Shown: piece by piece, positions 21,565-31,313 of the stretch | How positions within the stretch are numbered: position 1 is the stretch's first letter | Layout: every line of letters begins with the position of its first letter | Assembly (NCBI GenBank): GCA_016873435.1 | Contig: VGXF01000001.1 | Location: forward strand, 124,001-188,000 | Reading direction: 5' to 3' | DNA from: Nitrospira sp. | Lineage (GTDB): Bacteria; Nitrospirota; Nitrospiria; Nitrospirales; Nitrospiraceae | Length of the DNA: 64,000 nt | Notes under the pieces: generated by a model | Seen by the model: the letters and a program-made list of their open reading frames with translations, nothing else | Databases searched by the model: none | What the model was told of the DNA's origin: nothing | Program-made: the position numbers and the translations under genes

Positions 21565-21593
21565 ACTATAACAACCGTCCAGCACTCGGGCAA
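21565..21593 (-). promoter_or_regulatory. Promoter of rnpB
   Basis: Read leftward, TTGCCC (21588-21593) and TATAGT (21565-21570) are separated by 17 bases and lie about seven bases before the inferred RNA 5' end, as expected for a sigma-70 promoter. Confidence 0.6.
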
Positions 21594-21651
21594 GCAAATT
21601 GACCGTCTGTACAACGTCTGTTACAGTCCTCACCGATTCACGCTCCCTCCG

Positions 21652-21772
21652 GGATGTTCATAAAGACCTTTCAGAAAGGACGCCGCGAGCAAAAGGCCGA
21701 AGCGTACGCTTGTCAGCACGTTGAGGATTTATGCGATGCGAGAACGCTGCTGGCAGCTTTTTTCAACATCCA
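21652..21772 (+). repeat. ~120-bp palindromic intergenic repeat, copy C
   Basis: It begins GGATGTTCATAAAGACC and ends GCTTTTTTCAACATCC, imperfect inverted ends. Internal blocks are GACGCCGCGAGCAAAAGGCC, AAGCGTACGCTTGTCAGCAC, GTTGAGGATT and ATGCGATGCGAGAACGCTGC. It is the same family and orientation as copy A. It ends seven bases before the start of the RNase HIII gene. Confidence 0.75.
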
Positions 21773-21778
21773 AGCAGT

Positions 21779-22444
21779 ATGGCTGCAACCGGCATGACGA
21801 CCTCGGGAAATCGGATTGGCATTGATGAGTCCGGCAAGGGCGATTACTTCGGCCCCTTGGTCATTGCTGCCGCCCACGTGACGGGCGAGCTCGAGCCGGA
21901 GCTGCGCCTCATGGAGGTACGGGACAGCAAAAAGATCTCCGACGGGCGCGTGCTGGAGATCGCCGGGGACCTGCGCCAAGCCTGCAAATACAGCATCGTC
22001 GTCATCGGCCCACAAAAATACAACGAACTCTATCCCAAGTTCCGTAATCTCAATCGCCTACTGGCCTGGGGACACGCGCGGGCGCTGGAAAATTTACTGG
22101 AGCAGGTGGACTGCCCGCTGGCCATTGCTGACCAATTCGGCAATGAACGGCTCATCCTCAGCGCTCTGAAAGAAAAAGGGAAGAAGATCCAGTTGATCCA
22201 GCGGACAAAAGCCGAGTCCGATCTGGCCGTTGCAGCTGCTTCGATTTTGGCCCGCGCGGAATTTCTCTTTCGCCTCCAACGCCTCTCAGAGGAAGTAGGT
22301 ACGATGCTGCCAAAAGGGGCCACCCATGTCGAACTAGCTGCCAAAATGATCGTCAAAAAGCACGGAGAAGAGCGGCTCGGCATGGTTGCCAAGCTGCACT
22401 TCAAGACTACGAAAGCTGTGTTGGGACAGACTGAGGAGAGCTAA
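21779..22444 (+). CDS. rnhC: Ribonuclease HIII-type protein lacking the N-terminal domain
   Basis: About 221 residues. The catalytic signature IGIDESGKGDYFGPLVIAA with VRDSKKISD and AIADQFGNE matches RNase HIII (DEGKGD type) rather than HII. RNase HIII usually has an additional ~80-residue TBP-like substrate-binding domain, and here the catalytic domain starts almost at once. An upstream in-frame ATG at 21731 lies inside a repeat and is rejected; 21779 or 21794 are both possible starts. The enzyme cleaves RNA in RNA-DNA hybrids. Its end overlaps the converging zinc-ribbon gene by four bases. Confidence 0.8.
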   Translation: MAATGMTTSGNRIGIDESGKGDYFGPLVIAAAHVTGELEPELRLMEVRDSKKISDGRVLEIAGDLRQACKYSIVVIGPQKYNELYPKFRNLNRLLAWGHARALENLLEQVDCPLAIADQFGNERLILSALKEKGKKIQLIQRTKAESDLAVAAASILARAEFLFRLQRLSEEVGTMLPKGATHVELAAKMIVKKHGEERLGMVAKLHFKTTKAVLGQTEES

Positions 22445-23220
22445 ACCGACTCACCCGCTTCGTCCTGCTGCTTTTTTACCGTGGCAGCGGCCGCAGGGAC
22501 TACTTCCTCCGCCGCCGCCCCCTCCCAGTAGAGCATGCGGTGGCAATAGTTGCAATTGAGCAGCAGATCCCCGCGCCGGACCTGGGCGACAAGCTGAGGC
22601 GGCAATTGCAGCTTGCAGCCAAAGCAGATGCCGTTGCGGACCGGCGCCAGAGCCTGATCCTTACGCGAGGCCTTCAGCTTCGTGTAGCGCGCCAGTAGAT
22701 TTTTCTCGACGTGGGCCGAGGCGTCCCTGTGCTTCTGCTCCAATTCGACCAGCTCAGCCGTCAGTGACGCCTGCTGCGCGTCGAGTTTTGATTTTTCTTC
22801 CGCGAACAGCTTTTCGGCCTCGGCTTTTTTGGCTTGGGCCTCCTTGGCCGCCTTCTGCTGCTGCTCGAGCCGCTCCATACACATCAGAATACGCTCTTCG
22901 ATCTCACCTTTTTTCTTGTTGGCCATTTCGATTTCGAAAAGATGTGCCTGATACTCCTTGTTGGTCTTGAGCTCGCTCAGTCGCGTGCGCATCTTTTCCG
23001 TCTGGGATTCGTGCGCCTCCAGATCCTTTTCAAGCGACCGTTTTTCTTTGTTCGCGGTGTCGAGCGAAGCGGTCAGATCGTCCAGTTGCTTTGTCGCGTC
23101 ATTGAGCGGGGCCTGAGCGGTTTCGAGAAGGACAGGAAGCTTGCGCTGGGAGTCTTTGATCTCCGACATACGGAGATCGAGGGTCTGCAAATCAATAAGC
23201 GGACGCAGTTGCGGATTCAA
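22441..23220 (-). CDS. Coiled-coil protein with C-terminal zinc ribbon
   Basis: A 259-residue protein. Residues ~15-180 are charged and helical (long coiled coil rich in E, K, Q). Then comes a C4 zinc ribbon with CFGCKLQLPP and CNYCHRMLYW, four cysteines in two CxxC knuckles, and a short Ala/Val-rich tail. This is the layout of the C4-type zinc-ribbon family widespread in bacteria (related to HP0958/CdsZ-like proteins), thought to bind nucleic acid or RpoN. The exact role is unknown. It is convergent with the RNase HIII gene. Confidence 0.82.
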   Translation of the reverse strand: MNPQLRPLIDLQTLDLRMSEIKDSQRKLPVLLETAQAPLNDATKQLDDLTASLDTANKEKRSLEKDLEAHESQTEKMRTRLSELKTNKEYQAHLFEIEMANKKKGEIEERILMCMERLEQQQKAAKEAQAKKAEAEKLFAEEKSKLDAQQASLTAELVELEQKHRDASAHVEKNLLARYTKLKASRKDQALAPVRNGICFGCKLQLPPQLVAQVRRGDLLLNCNYCHRMLYWEGAAAEEVVPAAAATVKKQQDEAGESV

Positions 23221-23432
23221 AGAGGCCTCTGAGTGGATACGCCGTCACGATGGTCACAGTAACACAGCGCCAAAGACATCTACAACGACACATTTAACTG
23301 CCCTCTGAGAAATATCACTGGCAGGGCTTGCGACCGCGTCCGCAAATTTAAGGACCTGCCACCTCGCCAGTGCGATCTTGAAACCACCCCCCGCCTGAAG
23401 GGGGTATCCACCAGCTCAAGCGAAGCGTGGTA

Positions 23433-23509
23433 TGGTGGGCCCACCAGGATTCGAACCTGGGACCAAGAGATTATGAGTCTCCCGCTCTGACCACCTGAGC
23501 TATGGGCCC
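23433..23509 (-). tRNA. tRNA with CAU anticodon, probably tRNA-Ile2 (lysidine-modified)
   Basis: A 77-base cloverleaf on the leftward strand, with acceptor GGGCCCA/TGGGCCC, D-arm AGCTCAGGTGGTCAGAGC, anticodon loop CTCATAA, T-arm GGTTCGAATCC and an encoded CCA. The GACTCATAATC-CTTGGTC pattern closely resembles E. coli ileX, favouring the AUA-reading tRNA-Ile2. Elongator tRNA-Met has the same anticodon and is not excluded. Confidence 0.9.
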
Positions 23510-23619
23510 TGTCCTTAGCTCATTCCATGGCGCTGGCACTCGGACGACCCATATTCGCTGCCCCATCAACCCTACCGCGGTCATCCCACGCCGGGAAAAG
23601 ATTCAAGTCCTCTATTTCT

Positions 23620-25446
23620 CTACAGGCTCTCGACGAAGCTGCGGAGCTTCTTGCTCCGGCTCGGATGCCGCAGTTTGCGCAACGCCTTGGCTTCGATCTG
23701 GCGGATGCGCTCGCGGGTGACTTCGAAGTCCTGGCCAACTTCCTCCAACGTATGGTCCGTGCTCTCGCCGATGCCGAACCGCTTCCGCAGCACCTTTTCT
23801 TCGCGTGGCGTCAGCGTCTCCAGCGCAGTGCTGATCTGGCGCTGCAGATCGTAGCGGATGGCTGCGTCTAGCGGGGAGACCGCCTTCTTGTCCTCGATGA
23901 AATCCCCCAGATGGCTGTCTTCCTCCTCGCCAATGGGCGTTTCCAGTGAGATCGGCTCACGCGCGATCTTGAGGATCTTCCGCACCTTGTCCAGCGGCAG
24001 ATCCATCCGCTCGGCAATTTCCTCCGGGGTGGGTTCGCGGCCGAGCTTCTGCACCAGATGCCGCGACGTGCGGATCAGCTTATTGATCGTCTCAATCATG
24101 TGCACCGGAATGCGGATGGTGCGCGCCTGGTCAGCGATGGCGCGGGTAATCGCCTGCCGGATCCACCACGTCGCGTAGGTGCTAAACTTGTACCCGCGCC
24201 TGTACTCGAACTTGTCCACCGCTTTCATCAGACCGATGTTGCCCTCCTGGATCAGGTCTAAGAATTGGAGGCCCCGATTCGTGTACTTTTTGGCAATGCT
24301 GACAACCAGTCGAAGATTGGCCTCAACCAGCTCCGCCTTGCCGCGCTTCATCTTGTCGTCGGCCAGGTCGAGGTGTTTGACGGACTCCTTGAGATCCTCG
24401 GAGGTCATCTTCGCCTCTTCGGACTCGATCCGCCTGATCTTTGCCCGCGCCTCAGCCACGATCTTCTTGATAGACAGGAGCGACTCCTCAGGCAAGCCGC
24501 ATTTCCGCTTTACGGCGAGCAAGCCGCGGCGATCGCGTGACAGCTTGCGCAGCAGTTCGGCCCCCGCCTCACCTGACGCGCCCAGCCGGCGATAACAGTT
24601 GCTGATCTCGCGCTCAGCCGACCGAATTTCCTGTGCCACCTGGCGCACGCGCTGCACCAGCTTGTCCTTAAACAACGGGTGAAAATTGATTGCCTCGATC
24701 CGCTCCACCACCGGCACGCGCACGTCTTTAATCTGCGCCTTGATCCGCTTTTGCTTGACCGGATTGCCCCGCGCCGCCCACAGCTTCTTGTAGAGTGCCA
24801 CCACAGGCGTACTGGGCCGACGCACCTTGGTGAGCGCCTCGAGCGTTTTCTTGCGAAGCTCGGTGTCGTCCTGCTCCATTTCCTCGCGCTCTTCCTGGTC
24901 CATCTCCTCATCGTAGGCCGTCTGCGCGACTTCGCGTACGCTGAGCTTCTCCTTCTTAATCTGCTCTGAAATCTCCAGCACAGTCTTTATGGTCATCGGC
25001 AGGCCGAAGACGGCCATGGACATGTCCTTCTTGCCCTCTTCGATTCGCTTGGCGATTTCGATTTCGCCCTCACGGCTCAGCAGCGCGACGCTGCCCATTT
25101 CCTTAAGATAGAGCCGGACCGGGTCGTCGGTTCGGCTCAGCACGCCGGGCGTGAGATCAATCCGCTTCTTGTTGCCCTCAGACCCCTCCTTCTCCTCATC
25201 CTCGTCGTCGGACTCCGCATCACGCGCCTTTGACGGCTTCTTGGCGCTGCGCGCCTGTTCGCCTTCCGGCGCATCCACGATCTCGATGTCCATCTCGCCG
25301 AAGATCGTCATGAGGTGGGTCATCCGCTCAGACGACACCAGCTCGGCCGGCAAGGAACTGCTCAGCTCGTCGTAGGTGATAAAGCCCTTATCCTTGCCGA
25401 TGGCGATGAGCTTTTTGACTTCTACCAGCATTTCGTCTTTAGCCAT
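23620..25446 (-). CDS. rpoD: RNA polymerase primary sigma factor (sigma-70/RpoD)
   Basis: About 608 residues. Region 1.1 lies near the N-terminus, then an acidic/basic linker. Region 1.2 starts at [13 protein letters not shown] and a long non-conserved region follows. Regions 2.1-2.4 include [20 protein letters not shown] and [20 protein letters not shown]. Region 3 follows, then region 4 with the helix-turn-helix [23 protein letters not shown] at 25444-25446 is chosen (GAGGAG upstream); the longer frame to 25497 runs into a repeat element. It follows dnaG in the classic dnaG-rpoD order. Confidence 0.96.
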   Translation of the reverse strand: MAKDEMLVEVKKLIAIGKDKGFITYDELSSSLPAELVSSERMTHLMTIFGEMDIEIVDAPEGEQARSAKKPSKARDAESDDEDEEKEGSEGNKKRIDLTPGVLSRTDDPVRLYLKEMGSVALLSREGEIEIAKRIEEGKKDMSMAVFGLPMTIKTVLEISEQIKKEKLSVREVAQTAYDEEMDQEEREEMEQDDTELRKKTLEALTKVRRPSTPVVALYKKLWAARGNPVKQKRIKAQIKDVRVPVVERIEAINFHPLFKDKLVQRVRQVAQEIRSAEREISNCYRRLGASGEAGAELLRKLSRDRRGLLAVKRKCGLPEESLLSIKKIVAEARAKIRRIESEEAKMTSEDLKESVKHLDLADDKMKRGKAELVEANLRLVVSIAKKYTNRGLQFLDLIQEGNIGLMKAVDKFEYRRGYKFSTYATWWIRQAITRAIADQARTIRIPVHMIETINKLIRTSRHLVQKLGREPTPEEIAERMDLPLDKVRKILKIAREPISLETPIGEEEDSHLGDFIEDKKAVSPLDAAIRYDLQRQISTALETLTPREEKVLRKRFGIGESTDHTLEEVGQDFEVTRERIRQIEAKALRKLRHPSRSKKLRSFVESL

Positions 25447-25458
25447 ACCCGTCTCCTC

Positions 25459-25583
25459 ACACGCTGTTAAAAAAGACCACCAGCTTTGTTCTCGCATCGC
25501 TCGGGACGTTGACGTACCGACAAACGTACGCCTCGGTCCCTCACTCGCTGCGGCCGTGCTGGACGGCCTTTTTGAACAACCTG
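25459..25583 (-). repeat. ~120-bp palindromic intergenic repeat, copy D
   Basis: Read leftward, it starts CAGGTTGTTCAAAAAGGCCG and contains TCCAGCACGGCCGCAGCGAG, GAGGCGTACG and GAGCGATGCGAGAAC. It ends GGTCTTTTTTAACAGCGTGTG. It is the best-preserved copy and lies between dnaG and rpoD in the reverse orientation to copies A and C. Confidence 0.78.
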
Positions 25584-25587
25584 ACCT

Positions 25588-27432
25588 CTATGAAACTCCT
25601 GGCGCAGCAGAAACCGCTGTCCGCTCCGATTTCTTCAACCGCAACGCATTGACCGCATCGTTCAACTGTCGGGCTTCGTCAGCCCGCCCCGCCTGCTCTG
25701 CTTCGCGAAGTTGCACGATCAGGCGACTCATCGTGCCTTCGAGGTGTTTGCGCTCCAGCCGGTCCAAGCAATCCGCCACGTGCTGCCGCACGTCGTCATA
25801 GGGCTGCTCCGACAGCGAGAGTTCCGTCGCCACCGTGGCGCAGGCCACATCAGCCAGGGCCTCATCCAGCGTGGCCCGCACAGACACGCGTCCTTCATCT
25901 AGCGACCGCAGCGCGATCTCCACAATCCGCTTGCAGGCCGGCATCGAAAAAAGTTCGACCTCCAGCCGCTGCACGTCCGTCGGTAGCAACTGCCCTTGCA
26001 GCAGCAGATGGATCAGATCGCGTTCCTCCGGGGCACCTTTGAACCTAGCGCCAGTCGGCGCCGCGGCCGCGGCAGGCGCCGCTCGGCGCGCCAAGCGCCC
26101 CTCGCGCGGACGCAGTTCCGGATAGCGCTCGATCAGCCGCTGCTGGTTCACGCCCAGCCGCTCGGCCACCTGCTTTGTGTATTCCTCCTTCTCCAACCGG
26201 TTGTTCGTCTTCTGAAGGATGCGCAACACCTCGTCCACGCTGCGAATGCGGTCCTCGATGGACGTCGAGCCCACCTTGGTCAAGCTGTGTGCGACGGAAA
26301 AATGCAGCAGGCTCGGCGCGGCAGATTGCAATTGCGCAAAGGCCTCCGTGCCCTGATTGCGGATGAACGTATCCGGATCGTCTTCGCCCGGCAGCGAAAC
26401 CACCTTCACGCCGAGGCCGCTGTCCACGAAGAGGTCTAGCGTCCGCAGCGCCGCGCGCACGCCCGCCTCATCCGGATCAAACAGCAGCACGACCTTGTTG
26501 ACGTAACGGCGGATCGTTCGAATGTGATCGGGCGTCAGCGCCGTGCCGAGCGTGGCCACGGTATTTGTGATCCCCGCCTGGTGCAGCGCGATCGCGTCGA
26601 AATACCCTTCCACAATAATCAGTGTATCCGCCGTCTTGCCGGCCGCCCCCCGCGCCTTCTCCAGCAGATAGAGCGCGCGCCCCTTGTTGAAGAGCGGCGT
26701 CTCCGGCGAATTGAGATATTTCGGCGAGCCCTCGCCCAGGATGCGCCCGCCAAAGCCGAGCACCTGCTTGCGCAGGTCGCAGATCGGCAGCATCACGCGC
26801 GAGCGGAACCGGTCGTAGTAGCCGGAGGGGTCTTTCAGGTTTCGGCCCCCCCCGTCTTTCTGCACAATCAGTCCGGACGCCAACAACTCTGGAATCGTGT
26901 AGCCGGACTTCAATAAATGTTTGAGCAGGCCGTCCCACGTCTGCGGCGCCCAGCCGAAGCCGAAACTCTCGACCGTGTCCTCGAATATGCCCCGGTCTGC
27001 GAGATAGAGCCGCGCCTCCCGGCCCACCTCGGCCTGGGCGAGATTGCTCCGGAACCAGGCTTGCGCCGCCGCATTGATCTGCTCAAGTTTCTCACGCTGG
27101 CCCGCCTCCTGCGAGGGCCGCACGCCGCGGACTGTCGGCACCTCGATACCGGCCTTGCGGCCCAGCTCGCGGACGGTTTCGGGAAACGACGTGCCCTCCA
27201 TTTTCATGACGAAGGAAAAGGCATTGCCGCCCGCGCCGCAGCCGAAGCAATGGAAAATCTGCCGCGAGGGGCTAACCATGAACGACGGCGTTTTTTCGTT
27301 GTGGAAGGGACAGAGGCCTTTGAAGTTCTGGCCGGCCTTGGTCAGACTCACGTAGCCAGAGACCACATCAAGGATATCGGTACGCTCTTTGACCTGCTCG
27401 ATGATCTCTTGGGGAATCAAACCGCTGCTCAC
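25588..27432 (-). CDS. dnaG: DNA primase
   Basis: A 614-residue primase that lays RNA primers for replication. The N-terminal CHC2 zinc finger is visible as CPFHNEKTPSFMVS and HCFGCGAGG (residues ~40-65). The TOPRIM core has IIVEGYFDAIALHQAG, with the acidic LLFDPDEAG (around residue 310). A helicase-binding C-terminal region follows after about 440. The start is a GTG at 27430-27432 with AGGAG about ten bases upstream. Confidence 0.95.
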   Translation of the reverse strand: MSSGLIPQEIIEQVKERTDILDVVSGYVSLTKAGQNFKGLCPFHNEKTPSFMVSPSRQIFHCFGCGAGGNAFSFVMKMEGTSFPETVRELGRKAGIEVPTVRGVRPSQEAGQREKLEQINAAAQAWFRSNLAQAEVGREARLYLADRGIFEDTVESFGFGWAPQTWDGLLKHLLKSGYTIPELLASGLIVQKDGGGRNLKDPSGYYDRFRSRVMLPICDLRKQVLGFGGRILGEGSPKYLNSPETPLFNKGRALYLLEKARGAAGKTADTLIIVEGYFDAIALHQAGITNTVATLGTALTPDHIRTIRRYVNKVVLLFDPDEAGVRAALRTLDLFVDSGLGVKVVSLPGEDDPDTFIRNQGTEAFAQLQSAAPSLLHFSVAHSLTKVGSTSIEDRIRSVDEVLRILQKTNNRLEKEEYTKQVAERLGVNQQRLIERYPELRPREGRLARRAAPAAAAAPTGARFKGAPEERDLIHLLLQGQLLPTDVQRLEVELFSMPACKRIVEIALRSLDEGRVSVRATLDEALADVACATVATELSLSEQPYDDVRQHVADCLDRLERKHLEGTMSRLIVQLREAEQAGRADEARQLNDAVNALRLKKSERTAVSAAPGVS

Positions 27433-27695
27433 GCCGGTGCCGCTCCTTTGCCTGTGATACCGCGCACCGAATCTGCCGAGATGGACCTGGAAAGGCTTGA
27501 AAAATCAGCACAGTCAGCCCCGAACTGTATCAGACGGGAAAATGTGAAGTCAACGGCGACCGCGGCGAAAAAATCCGGCTGAACTCCCCCAGCAGCCCGC
27601 CTTGAACATGCGCCGACGAGCCACTACGATGGGTGCCCGTGCTGCTGGCCCCCCGCCGGCGATGACCCACTGGGGAGAGACCGTGCACACTGCCC

Positions 27696-28574
27696 TCAAC
27701 ACCCAATTGTCTCGATCATTTTCACTTCGTCATCGGTGAGCGTGAATTGCTCGCAGAGAACATTGTCCGCCATGTGCTGCGGGCTTGTCGTACCGGTCAG
27801 TGGCTGCATGCCGATCTGCAGGGCGAAGCGGAAGATCACCTGCGCCACGCCGGTTTTATACCGCTGCGCGATGGTCCGCATCGCTGGCTCAAGGAAAAGA
27901 CCCTGGTTGGCCGTCAGCAGTGAGAAGCCCTGATAGATGAGCCCCTGTCTGTAGCAGATAGCCCGTACGTCACGATCCCAGCCGAAGGCTGCATAGCAGC
28001 GGTTCTGCACCACCATCGGTTTGACCTGCGCCTTCTCGCATAGAAGCGTCAGTTGCTCCGCAGACACGTTACTTACGCCAATCATTTTTGTTTTGCCGGC
28101 CTTGCAGAGCGACTCGATCGCCGCCCAGACCTCCCAGTCCATCTCACTCAGCCCGCGCCGGACGTAAGGCCCGTGCAGCACATACGAATCCAGATAGTCC
28201 GTGTGCAGATGAACCAGTGAGCTGTCGAAGGATTGCCGCACCTGGGTCGTGAGGTCGGCATGGGGGTCGTAGGGTGTACGGTGGTCCTGGCCGTTGGTCG
28301 GAGTGAATTTTGTCTGCAGAAAGAGCTGCTCGCGCCCGATGCCCTGCTTCGCCAGCGCCAGCAACGCCTCGCCCACCCTCGCCTCGTCATAATGGATGAG
28401 CTGATTGGCCGTATCAATAGCTCTAAAGCCCGCCGACACGGCCTGCAGTACGAGGCCGGTCGTCGCCTCCTTCTTCCATGCTGTCCCGTACATGAACGAG
28501 GGCATGGCAACCTGATTGTAGGCGGTAATCGTCATGGAATGGGTGAAACCAGAATAGCGTATCTCATGAAGCAT
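27696..28574 (-). CDS. Aldo/keto reductase
   Basis: A 292-residue AKR-fold NADPH-dependent oxidoreductase. The catalytic tetrad is readable: Asp in FRAIDTANQ, Tyr in IHYDEARVG, Lys in LQTKFTP and His in YVLHGPYV. GVSNVSAEQL follows, typical of the barrel. AGGAG lies seven bases before the ATG at 28574. The physiological substrate cannot be inferred. It is divergent from an alcohol dehydrogenase gene, so both may serve aldehyde reduction. Confidence 0.88.
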   Translation of the reverse strand: MLHEIRYSGFTHSMTITAYNQVAMPSFMYGTAWKKEATTGLVLQAVSAGFRAIDTANQLIHYDEARVGEALLALAKQGIGREQLFLQTKFTPTNGQDHRTPYDPHADLTTQVRQSFDSSLVHLHTDYLDSYVLHGPYVRRGLSEMDWEVWAAIESLCKAGKTKMIGVSNVSAEQLTLLCEKAQVKPMVVQNRCYAAFGWDRDVRAICYRQGLIYQGFSLLTANQGLFLEPAMRTIAQRYKTGVAQVIFRFALQIGMQPLTGTTSPQHMADNVLCEQFTLTDDEVKMIETIGC

Positions 28575-28701
28575 ATCCAGTCTCCTACCGGCTCAATTCC
28601 TGAAATACGCGCCCCGTTTTACACGCGACGAGATACGCGGTGGGTCTTGCATCAACGGGGTGCTCGACCGCACAATGCCGCACCATTTTGAGGAGACTCC
28701 C

Positions 28702-29748
28702 ATGCGCCCCACAAACGCCTATGCCGCCACAACCGCCAAGACGCCGCTCGCCCCCTTCTCCATTCAACGGCGCGAACCGGGCCCGAACGACGTGGTAATC
28801 GACATCCGCTATTGCGGCATCTGCCATTCCGACCTGCATCAGGCACGAGATGAATGGGGCGGCGCGATCTTTCCGATGGTACCCGGGCACGAAATCATGG
28901 GCACCGTGGTCCAGGCGGGTGCGCAGGTGCAGCGGTTCAAGGCCGGAGACCGCGCCGGCGTGGGCTGCCTCGTGGATTCCTGCCGTGTCTGCCCTTCCTG
29001 CAAGAAGGGCCAAGAACAATATTGCGAAACGCACGTGGCCTGGACCTACAACGGTCTTGAGATGGATCTAAAAACGCCGACCTACGGCGGCTATTCCACA
29101 CAGATTGTCGTGGACCAGCGCTTCGTACTGCGCGTGCCCAAGACACTCCCGCTCGATGCGGCCGCCCCCCTGCTCTGCGCCGGCATTACCACCTACTCTC
29201 CCCTGCGCCACTGGAAGGTGGGAAAGAAGGACAAACTCGCCGTGGTTGGACTTGGCGGTCTGGGTCATATGGCCGTGAAAATCGGCGCGGCGCTGGGCGC
29301 GGAGGTGACGGTCCTGAGTCATTCGAACAAGAAACGGAAGGACGCCGCCCGGTTCGGTGCGGATGACTTCGTCGTCGTTTCCGATCCGTCGGTACTCGCC
29401 AAACTCACCCGCCGGTTCGATTTCATCCTCGACACAGTTTCGGCGCCCCACGATCTAAACGCCTACCTCGAATGCTTGAAGACCGATGGCACGATGATTC
29501 TCGTCGGCGCGCCCGAGGCGCCGACACCACTCGGCGCCTTTCCGCTCATCATGCGGCGGAGACGGCTTGTTGGCTCGCTCATCGGCGGCATCGAGGAAAC
29601 GCAGGACATGCTCGACTTCTGTGCCAAACACAAGATTCCCGCCGATATCGAGACAATCCCGATTCAGCAGGTCAACGAGGCCTACGAGCGCATGCTGCGC
29701 GGGGACGTGCGTTACCGGTTTGTGATTGATCTGGCATCGCTGAAGTGA
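28702..29748 (+). CDS. Zinc-dependent NAD(P) alcohol dehydrogenase (YahK/cinnamyl type)
   Basis: A 348-residue medium-chain dehydrogenase reducing aldehydes. The catalytic-zinc ligand segment is CGICHSDLHQARDEWG, with PMVPGHEIMGTVVQ. The structural-zinc loop follows with CRVCPSCKKGQEQYC. The cofactor-binding motif VVGLGGLGHMAVK is at about residue 182. ATG 28702 follows a GAGGAG site; an earlier in-frame ATG has none. It is similar to YahK/AdhC-type aldehyde reductases. Confidence 0.92.
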   Translation: MRPTNAYAATTAKTPLAPFSIQRREPGPNDVVIDIRYCGICHSDLHQARDEWGGAIFPMVPGHEIMGTVVQAGAQVQRFKAGDRAGVGCLVDSCRVCPSCKKGQEQYCETHVAWTYNGLEMDLKTPTYGGYSTQIVVDQRFVLRVPKTLPLDAAAPLLCAGITTYSPLRHWKVGKKDKLAVVGLGGLGHMAVKIGAALGAEVTVLSHSNKKRKDAARFGADDFVVVSDPSVLAKLTRRFDFILDTVSAPHDLNAYLECLKTDGTMILVGAPEAPTPLGAFPLIMRRRRLVGSLIGGIEETQDMLDFCAKHKIPADIETIPIQQVNEAYERMLRGDVRYRFVIDLASLK

Positions 29749-29762
29749 GGCAGGAACGGAAA

Positions 29763-29963
29763 CTAGCTACTTGAATAATCCGATTCTATCGGCGCGATGT
29801 TGTACTGAAGCTCCAGGTCGAATTCGTCAATCAGCTCGTTGACCGCGCGAGCGCCCTGGTCTGAACGGACTTCGTTGATGACCAGTTCGATGGCCATGCC
29901 GGCATGTTCCCCATACTGCGCCATTGCTGACTCAATGCGTTTGCGGGCTTCATCAAGATTCAT
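29763..29963 (-). CDS. Small hypothetical protein, 66 residues
   Basis: I do not recognise a family. The protein is acidic and mostly helical (DEARKRIESAMAQYGEHAGM) with ELIDEFDLELQYNI in the second half. It has no cysteine pair, membrane segment or signal peptide. It is convergent with the alcohol dehydrogenase gene and upstream in the leftward direction of nothing closely spaced. Regular GC-rich codon use makes a real gene likely. Confidence 0.55.
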   Translation of the reverse strand: MNLDEARKRIESAMAQYGEHAGMAIELVINEVRSDQGARAVNELIDEFDLELQYNIAPIESDYSSS

Positions 29964-30060
29964 GACAGCTATCTTCCTCGTGCAGCGGGCAGTCGAACAG
30001 AACCGGGTGCGCTGGGTCTTCTACGGCAGACACGCAACGGGAGCATGCCAGGTGGACCGC

Positions 30061-30378
30061 TCACCCCAGGGCCTGCAGCAACGCGCGCATTTCGGGAACC
30101 AGATCAACTCCGCCATTCGAACGGCCCGATACGGCTGCGCTGATGCCGGCCTGAAGCACGGCTCTCGCCTCCTCCTGCCGACCCAATTTGACTAACGCAC
30201 GTCCGAGCGCCAGATGCGAAGCCACGTGGACGGGATCGAGCTCGACAGCCACGCTTAGATGCTCGACGGCCTCGTTCATATCCCCGCCCTCCTGGAGGAT
30301 CTTGTTCCCAAGGCCATACCGCCCAAGAAACCCCTTTGGATTTCTGGATACCATGAGACGAAATGCTTCAATATCCAT
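30061..30378 (-). CDS. TPR-repeat small protein
   Basis: A 105-residue protein with about two tetratricopeptide repeats. Consensus positions are visible in GDMNEAVEHLSVAVELDPVH followed by VASHLALGRALVKLGRQEEA. This predicts a protein-protein interaction adaptor, cytoplasmic as no signal is present. The partner is unknown. It is isolated between a small hypothetical gene and a YaaH-type membrane protein. Confidence 0.72.
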   Translation of the reverse strand: MDIEAFRLMVSRNPKGFLGRYGLGNKILQEGGDMNEAVEHLSVAVELDPVHVASHLALGRALVKLGRQEEARAVLQAGISAAVSGRSNGGVDLVPEMRALLQALG

Positions 30379-30668
30379 ACCGCCTTTATATCATACCTGC
30401 GAACGGAGGAAGAGCGGCTTTTCTCTTACTTAATCCCGAAAGTACTCGTCCCATATAGCTTGCGCGCTGGCCGCAATGGCGTCGTGATAGCGATTTGATC
30501 GGGACGGGATTTCGCTGTTCGTCTCTCTACAGCACCGGCGATAGACCTTCCCCGGCCGCTACGCGTGGCGCAACTTGGCGCACTCGCCAGGGAAAGTCGG
30601 TGTGCGGATGGCCTGCGAGAAATGCATCCGTCATGCCCGTGGCCGCGTTGCGCCCCGCTGTTTTGGCT

Positions 30669-31262
30669 CTATCGGCCGCTCTTATGCCGCAGCAACGGAG
30701 GGCCCAGCGGAAGCAGTTCCCGGTTGGTAAAAGAGGCCGTCAGACTGCCAACCGCGTGGTAGAAGGCCAGGAAGCCGACGAGGATATGCAAGATACCGGG
30801 AATGGTTTCGGTCAGAATGTCCAAGCGCGCGAGAAATGTGGTGAAGAACGTGACGGTGATCACCGCATGCAGAATACAGAGCGCGGTGTTTCGAAAGGCT
30901 GTGAGATAGACCATGACGGCCGAAAATATGAAATAGACAAAGTTGATCGGCGCATAGAGCACCATGCTCAACTGAAACGTCGTGCTGGCGCTGACCAGCT
31001 TGGCCGTGCAGACGGTCGTCCAGAAAAATCCGTACATCGTCAGCGCGGTGCCGCCAAGTTGCTCATGGTAGCGGATGTCGGTGATACCGGCCAGAATCTG
31101 CACGATGCCGCCAAAGAGCAGCGCGATGACCAGCGTCCCGATGCGGTCTTTTTCGGGAATGTACCCCAGTTGTGCGACGCCCAATGTCAAGGCGCCAACC
31201 GCCAGTCCGAACAGCCCGATGGCCAGCACATCAATCCGGCGATGATACGTGTCGTCAGCCAT
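30669..31262 (-). CDS. GPR1/FUN34/YaaH-family membrane protein
   Basis: About 197 residues with six hydrophobic helices and the layout of the acetate/succinate transporter family (GLFGLAVGALTLGVAQLGYI, FGGIVQILAGITDI, GGTALTMYGFFW). The usual NPAPLGL signature is replaced by an unrelated start, so substrate transfer is uncertain. ATG 31260-31262 has a GGGGGGAT site just before it. It may move small carboxylates. Confidence 0.78.
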   Translation of the reverse strand: MADDTYHRRIDVLAIGLFGLAVGALTLGVAQLGYIPEKDRIGTLVIALLFGGIVQILAGITDIRYHEQLGGTALTMYGFFWTTVCTAKLVSASTTFQLSMVLYAPINFVYFIFSAVMVYLTAFRNTALCILHAVITVTFFTTFLARLDILTETIPGILHILVGFLAFYHAVGSLTASFTNRELLPLGPPLLRHKSGR

Positions 31263-31313
31263 ATCCCCCCCTACCGACGATAGGAGCGGCACGAACTTGA
31301 CTGTGTCGCGTGC

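Noticed and set aside
23385-23412. Hairpin ACCCCC...GGGGGT downstream of the CAU tRNA
   Set aside because: It could be a tRNA terminator, but the T-run is weak and the stem short, so I do not call it.
25447-25497. N-terminal extension of RpoD
   Set aside because: These codons fall at or inside repeat copy D, and a GAGGAG site precedes the internal ATG at 25446.
27433-27695. Open frames in the gap between dnaG and the aldo/keto reductase gene
   Set aside because: They are extensions of antisense frames over dnaG; I see no gene, RNA or repeat there.
30527-30634. A 35-codon leftward frame between the TPR and YaaH-like genes
   Set aside because: No family resemblance or ribosome-binding site; the ~290-bp gap otherwise shows nothing convincing.
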